From the IMG/VR virus record IMGVR_UViG_3300017917_000927, positions 1 to 51,271 of that record: a stretch of 51,271 nt of DNA, one strand, 5' to 3'. This stretch comes from a virus. The notes beneath the pieces were generated by a model, which worked only from the letters and a program-made list of their open reading frames with translations, had not been told where the DNA came from and made no database searches. The position numbers were made by a program, and so were the translations under genes. Within the stretch, counting starts at the first letter, position 1, and every line of letters starts with the position of its first letter. Positions 47,046 to 51,271 of this stretch are shown here, one piece after another.

Positions 47046-47073
47046 ATTGTACTATCTTTGTATTTAATGTCAA
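47046..47073 (-). promoter_or_regulatory. Sigma70-type promoter upstream of queD
   Basis: On the minus strand: TTGACA (47073-47068), 16-base spacer, TACAAT (47051-47046). The +1 is expected near 47039, giving a leader of about 95 bases before the queD ATG, the longest leader seen in the window. An ATTAAATA motif also lies in the spacer region. Confidence 0.75.
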
Positions 47074-47681
47074 GCAATTAATTCGTTAATGTTTGTGAAA
47101 CGGACATTCGGTTTCTTCCATTCTTTAGGCATTTCCCATCCAGAATGATTAATAATGTTAAAGGTAATATTAGGGTAGTAAAAAAATAGTTGGCCTATTT
47201 GATAAACCCAATATGAATAGTCTACTGCTTGTCCGTCTGGTTTGGCATAGTTATCTGTGCCTTTGTAGAAATTATTAACTTTTTCTTTTACTGGATAAAG
47301 ATCAAAACCAATAATATCAATTTCGTTAAATCCTAAATTTGCAGCCACTAATAACGCATACCCACCACTGCCCCAATTATCTGGATGATCTTTTTTTGAT
47401 TCTCCTTGATACGGCAAAGCAGGTAGTTCGATGATATTTTTATTTTTTAAAATTTTTCTAAAATAGTGAAACCAACTTTTACGAACGTAAATTTTTGTAT
47501 TTGTAGTGTTAGGATTTTTAACAGCTTCGTCAGCCATTCTGCGATCGCAGCAGATAAGATGATCAACAATAATGTCACGATGCAGAGCATTACATCCTAC
47601 AATTGTATATTTGGATTTAAACTTTTCGAGATTAAGATTTTTACGACTTTCGCCGTTACCAACTACTAATGCTCGAGACAT
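47070..47681 (-). CDS. Rossmann-type protein resembling GT42 sialyltransferases or DUF115
   Basis: 203 residues. LVVGNGESRKNLNLEKF at the N-terminus corresponds to the nucleotide-binding start of CstII-type (IAGNGPSLK) and MAF_flag10/DUF115 (GPGPSL) proteins. YTIVGCNALHRD, DHLICCDRRMADEA and GSGGYALLVAANLGFNEIDI then IGFDLY follow the same order as in these families. A CMP-sugar transferase or a related sugar-binding role is possible, and the closeness to kdsA makes a Kdo- or sialic-acid-like donor attractive. Catalytic residues were not confirmed by eye. TAATG overlap with the structural paralogue upstream. Confidence 0.6.
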   Translation of the reverse strand: MSRALVVGNGESRKNLNLEKFKSKYTIVGCNALHRDIIVDHLICCDRRMADEAVKNPNTTNTKIYVRKSWFHYFRKILKNKNIIELPALPYQGESKKDHPDNWGSGGYALLVAANLGFNEIDIIGFDLYPVKEKVNNFYKGTDNYAKPDGQAVDYSYWVYQIGQLFFYYPNITFNIINHSGWEMPKEWKKPNVRFTNINELIA

Positions 47682-48520
47682 TATTCGATTCTACCGAAAC
47701 CGCTCCATAGGCCTGGATTGCCCGCTCTTGTACATACCCAACCCACAAACTTACCTGGTTGAGGATCTGAATTCCACATAATGTCACCTTCATTAAATGC
47801 ACCACCTTGTGGAGGTTCGCTGCCGCTTAAATGAATTTTATCATTAAACTTAATAGCACCGTTAACGTGTAGATTAGTTCTTGGATCAGTATTAGTTACA
47901 TTAATACCTAAAGATCCAACAACAGATACCTGTACAGGTCCAAAATTAGGATTGCCTAATGTAATATTTCCGCCAGCACCAATAGTAAGTCTAGCAGTGT
48001 TGTCAGTGACTAATTCTAAATCAGCACTGTTAAATGTGCCAATGCTACCCACATTGGGTTCACTAGCACCTAGAACTAATTCAATATTCATATCAACAAT
48101 GCTGATAGGTGCCTTAGGTTGATCTGTGCCTAATCCTAATCTATCAGTGTTTGCATCATAGAACAAATATTGATTAATGCTTACGCTGCCGTCAACTAAT
48201 AATCCTTTGAGTCGTCCTACTTCGCGTAACGAACTTTTAGTAACTGTAGGTCCTAGTTGCTCACCGTCAAGCACCTTTACATTGTTTACTAGAATACCCT
48301 TGCCCTTGGCTAAATCTAAATCTTCTGACACAAAAAATCTATCAGGATTGTCAATAAAAATAAATTGTTTATTGTGTCCGCCAGTGCCAGTCCATATTAA
48401 TCCTTTACCGGGAATATCGCCTTTAAAGTTTATAAAAGGAACTTCAGCAACGCTAACATCTGCGCCTGATTCTAACACAGCTCTCATCGCTGCCAGTAAC
48501 GTTTCTATTTTGTCAGACAT
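47681..48520 (-). CDS. Structural-like protein, paralogue of the next gene (short copy)
   Basis: 279 residues. Nearly its whole length aligns by eye with residues about 130-372 of the gene at 48523-49641: GKGLIWTGTGGHNKQFIF, LGPTVTKSSLREVGRLKGLL, VDGSVSINQYLFYD, NRL-like LGLGT, GAGGNITLGNP, DPRTNLHVNGAIKF and GDIMWNSDPQPGKFVGWVC. The pattern of repeated beta strands and the G-x-L-x-VNG block are typical of fibre proteins. The first 30 residues are helical and differ from the long copy. A tail or decoration protein is the likely role. Confidence 0.7.
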   Translation of the reverse strand: MSDKIETLLAAMRAVLESGADVSVAEVPFINFKGDIPGKGLIWTGTGGHNKQFIFIDNPDRFFVSEDLDLAKGKGILVNNVKVLDGEQLGPTVTKSSLREVGRLKGLLVDGSVSINQYLFYDANTDRLGLGTDQPKAPISIVDMNIELVLGASEPNVGSIGTFNSADLELVTDNTARLTIGAGGNITLGNPNFGPVQVSVVGSLGINVTNTDPRTNLHVNGAIKFNDKIHLSGSEPPQGGAFNEGDIMWNSDPQPGKFVGWVCTRAGNPGLWSGFGRIE

Positions 48521-48522
48521 AA

Positions 48523-49641
48523 TTATGAATTCCCAATTTTACCAAACGGTTCCCAAATACCAGGACTACCGGCTTGAACACAAACCCAACCAACATACTG
48601 ATTAATTTTTGGTTCTGAATTCCAAACAATGTCGCCGTTATTATAAGAACCTGCTGTAGGATATGATCTGTCTACTTTTTGTAATCTATTACCAAACTTA
48701 ACTGAACCTGCAATGTGTAGATCAACTTCTGGATCGGGAGTAGAAACTCTTACAGCTAATTTTCCGTGTACAGAAACTTGTACTGGCGGAAGTTTAGGAT
48801 TGCCTAACAAAATATTACCGCCTGCTGAAACACTAATTCTTGAAGAGTTATCAGTTACAATGTCAAATTGATGACTAGCATATGTACCAATGTAACCTTT
48901 ATTAAAATCTTTTGTTCCTATGATAACTTCAATGCCGTCTTCGGCAATACTAAATGCACCATTTGGCTCTTCAGTTCCGAGACCTAAACGATTTGTTTCG
49001 TTGTTAAACATTAAGTATTGTCCGATAGAAACAGAACCGTCAACTATCAATCCGTTTAATCTACCAACTTCACGTAGATTACTTTTAACGATAGTTGGTC
49101 CTAGTGATGATTCATCAAACAGTTTAATATTATTAACTGTAATACCTTTGCCTCGAGCAAAGTCTAAATTTTCAGAAGAGAAAAATCTATCTGGGTTCGA
49201 AGCATATATGAACTGTTTAGTGTTGCCTTGTCCAGACCATAATAGGCCTTTGCCTTCTAGATTATCACCTGAGAATACAATAGGAACATCTTTTTCAAAT
49301 TTAATATCTGCTTTGATTTCTTTAACTTCTAAAATATCTGTTTTAATAATTTTAGAAGTAACAGTTCCGCTAACTGTTAAATTGTTAACACGATCAACGG
49401 ATAGAGAATTTATGTGAACACCGTCATCTTTTATTAATATCTGCTGTTTTGATGATTGGTCAGTAATACCGGCACTGGCAAAATTTTGTATCTTACCGCC
49501 ATTAATGTGGTCGCCGCTGAGCGATCTTAGAGGGATTTTTTTAACAAAATCCTTTGGATTAGTTAAAAAACTATCTGGTTCTTGGCTTTTTAATGCGTCT
49601 CCAAGTGCCGCTAGTGCTTGATCAAGATTGGTTTTGTTCAT
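48523..49641 (-). CDS. Structural-like protein, long copy of the tandem pair
   Basis: 372 residues. The helical N-terminus MNKTNLDQALAALGDALKSQ is followed by a middle part with VNNLTVSGTVTSKIIKTDIL, and then the same fibre-like block as its neighbour: GKGLLWSGQGNTKQFIYA, LREVGRLNGLIVDGSVSIGQ, SAGGNILLGNPKLPPVQVSV, DLHIAGSVKFGN and GDIVWNSEPKINQYVGWVC. The ATG at 49641 is 7 bases after a GATAAATA motif and 23 bases after a terminator. An upstream TTG is not needed. The two genes are separated by two bases. Confidence 0.72.
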   Translation of the reverse strand: MNKTNLDQALAALGDALKSQEPDSFLTNPKDFVKKIPLRSLSGDHINGGKIQNFASAGITDQSSKQQILIKDDGVHINSLSVDRVNNLTVSGTVTSKIIKTDILEVKEIKADIKFEKDVPIVFSGDNLEGKGLLWSGQGNTKQFIYASNPDRFFSSENLDFARGKGITVNNIKLFDESSLGPTIVKSNLREVGRLNGLIVDGSVSIGQYLMFNNETNRLGLGTEEPNGAFSIAEDGIEVIIGTKDFNKGYIGTYASHQFDIVTDNSSRISVSAGGNILLGNPKLPPVQVSVHGKLAVRVSTPDPEVDLHIAGSVKFGNRLQKVDRSYPTAGSYNNGDIVWNSEPKINQYVGWVCVQAGSPGIWEPFGKIGNS

Positions 49642-49648
49642 AGTAACG

Positions 49649-49656
49649 TATTTATC
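49649..49656 (-). promoter_or_regulatory. Late-promoter-like GATAAATA after a terminator
   Basis: GATAAATA on the minus strand, 7 bases before the ATG of the 372-residue gene and 8 bases after the end of the terminator at 49665-49690. Placement after a terminator favours a real promoter. Confidence 0.5.
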
Positions 49657-49664
49657 CGCCAAAC

Positions 49665-49690
49665 AAAAAGCGGGCCTAAACCCGCTTTTT
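49665..49690 (-). terminator. Rho-independent terminator of the 49708-50901 gene
   Basis: A perfect 10-bp stem AAAAAGCGGG/CCCGCTTTTT (49665-49674 with 49681-49690) around a 6-base loop, ending in T-rich sequence. It lies 17 bases after the stop of the 397-residue gene. Confidence 0.9.
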
Positions 49691-49707
49691 GGTGGATACG
49701 CTACTAT

Positions 49708-50901
49708 TTATTGTACTTTAAGCAAGATTGTGTCTTCGTTACAACGTCCGTTAAGTTTGATATCTACTGCTTTAATGTCATCTAAGAACTTACGTAGCTG
49801 GACTTTGCCTGATGATTTAAATTCTTTAAGCTGTTCTTCAGGCTTACGCAGAGTCTTTTGTACACTCTTGTTTTCATCAAAGTTAATAATAGTTGTGCCT
49901 TTGACACTGAGCTCTGCAAACTCTTTAGCAACATATTTGCCTAGTTTACGAGTTTTTGTGTTAAACACCCACAGTTCTTGTACACCAATAATATCTGTAG
50001 GATTAATCGATACCAGTTTAAGTTTTTCGTCTTGTTTGGCAAATTTAAGTTTAGCAACAAGTTTTTCTGTAGGAACAGATTTTTTAGCACGAGGCTTACG
50101 AGAAACTTTAGCTTCTTGCATCAACATATCGCAGGCACTTAGAATCTCAGAATAAAACTGCGTAATCTTTTTAAGATTGGCTTTACTCAAATGGCTGTAT
50201 GCTTCTTTGAGTTGTTCACAGGAGCCCTGTGCAGCTTCAACTAATTCGTCGTAATTGCGATTGTAAAAGTCTTTGATAATACGAGCGTGGGCAGCTTTGA
50301 CCTGTTTACCACGAAGCAAATTTAGTACCTTAAACGATTTAGGATCAAATGATTCTGGATCTACTTGAAAAGATTCAATAGCATCTTCAATTTCTTCAAC
50401 CATACGTCCTGCAGCTTCACGCACACGTTCTTGAATTGACGGCTGCACTACTGCTGGCTTTACTTCGCTAGTTTCTTCTTCGGCACGATCGTCATCTTTG
50501 CCTTCGTTAATAACTCGAACAATAGCGTCTTTCAACCAGGTTGCGGTATCTCGACCATCGTTGAAGTCTGCTCTTACCGCAGGCATACCACGAAGCATAT
50601 TAGCGGCAATTGCGCCCATTGTAGTATTACAACGATTGTCTTTGGTATCTTTAAATAACTTGATCTGCTCTTTGGTATAACCGTTAGCCTGCATCCACAT
50701 AATGACCTTAGGTTTAAGATCTTTGCCAGAACTTTCCAAACGATACCAAGTCATAGAACTTACAAAATAACGATGAAACTGATCTGATGACCAAGATTCA
50801 CAACCATCCCATTTTGGGCTTAAATCTTTAGTTGCACGACTGCGATGTTCTTGAACTTGTTTTGCAGTCACACGAGTTTTTTTGGTTGTTGCTTTTGCCA
50901 T
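49708..50901 (-). CDS. Conserved T4-like protein of unknown function
   Basis: 397 residues, basic. The N-terminal part (VQEHRSRATKDLSPKWDGCE, SSDQFHRYFVSSMTWYRLES, KDLKPKVIMWMQANGYTKEQ) matches a family that I recall in cyanophages and pelagiphages, with no known role. A helical middle (about 150-290) contains FKVLNLLRGKQVKAAHARII. The C-terminal 100 residues are beta-rich with VQELWVFNTKTRKLGKYVAK. The ATG has AGGAGC 8 bases upstream. An exact-consensus sigma70 promoter lies upstream and a strong terminator downstream, so it is its own transcription unit and probably early. Confidence 0.75.
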   Translation of the reverse strand: MAKATTKKTRVTAKQVQEHRSRATKDLSPKWDGCESWSSDQFHRYFVSSMTWYRLESSGKDLKPKVIMWMQANGYTKEQIKLFKDTKDNRCNTTMGAIAANMLRGMPAVRADFNDGRDTATWLKDAIVRVINEGKDDDRAEEETSEVKPAVVQPSIQERVREAAGRMVEEIEDAIESFQVDPESFDPKSFKVLNLLRGKQVKAAHARIIKDFYNRNYDELVEAAQGSCEQLKEAYSHLSKANLKKITQFYSEILSACDMLMQEAKVSRKPRAKKSVPTEKLVAKLKFAKQDEKLKLVSINPTDIIGVQELWVFNTKTRKLGKYVAKEFAELSVKGTTIINFDENKSVQKTLRKPEEQLKEFKSSGKVQLRKFLDDIKAVDIKLNGRCNEDTILLKVQ

Positions 50902-50923
50902 TCAATGCTCCTATGCGTTAAGT

Positions 50924-51142
50924 TTATATAGTTATTATAGCACCATTTTCGTCAACTGTCAACCGCTCAATTTCTTCTTGATCGCCGTCTTCAGTTTCTC
51001 TGTATATATAAACAGTACCGTTTGCGTCTTCTAGTGACTTTTTGGATAAATCTCTTGCTTCCTTAAGACTCTTGGTAGTGTCAATCAGTTGTTCGTGACC
51101 ATCTTCATCTTCTTGCCATACTTCGTATAGTTCCCAGCTCAT
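50924..51142 (-). CDS. Small acidic unknown protein
   Basis: 72 residues, very acidic, with pattern MSWELYEVWQEDEDGHEQLI, then helix TKSLKEARDLSKKSLEDANG and strand TVYIYRETEDGDQ. It may be a small alpha/beta fold that mimics DNA or binds a basic partner, by charge only. Its 3' end carries the promoter of the downstream 397-residue gene. The ATG at 51142 lies 23 bases after the stop of the partial gene at the window edge. No family recognised. Confidence 0.6.
   Translation of the reverse strand: MSWELYEVWQEDEDGHEQLIDTTKSLKEARDLSKKSLEDANGTVYIYRETEDGDQEEIERLTVDENGAIITI
50934..50962 (-). promoter_or_regulatory. Perfect-consensus sigma70 promoter of the 49708-50901 gene
   Basis: On the minus strand: TTGACA (50962-50957), 17-base spacer, TATAAT (50939-50934), an exact consensus inside the end of the small acidic gene. 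The expected +1 leaves about 26 bases of leader with AGGAGC before the ATG at 50901. Confidence 0.9.
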
Positions 51143-51165
51143 TTTAGTTTACTTAAATCTCCTTG

Positions 51166-51271
51166 TTAATTTTTGTCATCGGGCCATTCAACTGGAACCC
51201 AACCTAGCTTATTTAAATCAATTTTGATTTCTTCAGTAACTGTTCCTTCAGGAACATACCCACGATCACCA
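51166..51271 (-). CDS. C-terminal fragment of an unknown gene at the window edge
   Basis: The frame enters from the right edge and runs 34 codons to a TAA at 51166, ending DLNKLGWVPVEWPDDKN. The uninterrupted frame, the acidic Trp-rich end and the short gap before the next gene make it probably real. The start is outside the window, so length and family are unknown. Confidence 0.5.
   Translation of the reverse strand, partial: GDRGYVPEGTVTEEIKIDLNKLGWVPVEWPDDKN

Noticed and set aside
48920-49417. A 165-codon plus-strand frame opposite the 372-residue gene
   Set aside because: Antisense to a gene with a clear paralogue next to it; no start signal and no family resemblance.

Overview
The window is a compact stretch of a T4-like (Straboviridae/Kyanoviridae-type) marine myovirus genome. 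The evidence is a cyanophage-style gp43 DNA polymerase, gp45 sliding clamp, gp44 clamp loader, DsbA, PhoH, dCMP deaminase, MazG-like pyrophosphohydrolase, very large tail-fibre proteins, and near-complete coding with ATGA/TAATG overlaps. The DNA is AT-rich. No photosynthesis genes are present, so a heterotrophic marine host such as a Pelagibacter-like alphaproteobacterium is at least as likely as a cyanobacterium. The host call is inference. Almost every gene is on the minus strand. Only phoH, a zinc-ribbon gene and a Lys/Ala-rich gene are on the plus strand. The longest non-coding gap is about 140 bases (18694-18835), so no gene-free stretch exceeds 300 bases. I saw no tRNA, rRNA, CRISPR array or insertion sequence.

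Layout, left to right. 1-4.5 kb: replication block (gp45, gp43, a small membrane protein, DsbA). 4.6-10.5 kb: small, charged, mostly unknown proteins. Several start with a short leader resembling the T4 capsid-targeting sequence of internal proteins, and among them are a GH19 lysozyme, a nucleotidyltransferase and an A-type Fe-S carrier. 10.5-15.3 kb: a proteostasis operon (DnaJ, peptide deformylase, ClpA) plus two unknown genes. 15.3-17.4 kb: lysis cassette (GH19 endolysin, i-spanin-like, o-spanin-like lipoprotein, holin-like protein, exported peptide). 17.4-18.7 kb: two conserved T4-like genes. 18.8-19.6 kb: phoH on the plus strand. 19.6-24.8 kb: nucleotide and replication genes (dCMP deaminase, DUF2452, gp44, MazG-like, truncated UDP-sugar dehydrogenase, GroES-like, DnaE palm-like fragment). 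24.8-41.6 kb: a seven-gene tail-fibre/adhesin cluster ending in a 2254-residue protein. 41.7-44.6 kb: zinc ribbon, IscA-like, Fe(II)/2OG oxygenase-like, Lys/Ala-rich protein, UV damage endonuclease and a WYL_2-like protein. 44.6-47.7 kb: surface-sugar and queuosine-related genes (glycosyltransferase, KdsA, QueD, a Rossmann/GT42-like protein). 47.7-51.3 kb: a tandem pair of structural-like paralogues and conserved unknown proteins.

Regulation is partly legible. Seven good sigma70-type promoters (TTGAC[A/T/G], 16-17 bp, TA[T/C]A[A/T]T) lie on the minus strand. Two of them are fused to rho-independent terminators, and two place the expected +1 on the start codon. A second motif, NNTAAATA, which matches the T4/cyanophage late promoter, recurs just upstream of many genes.

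All functional names come from reading motifs by eye and from remembered family features. No database search was run.
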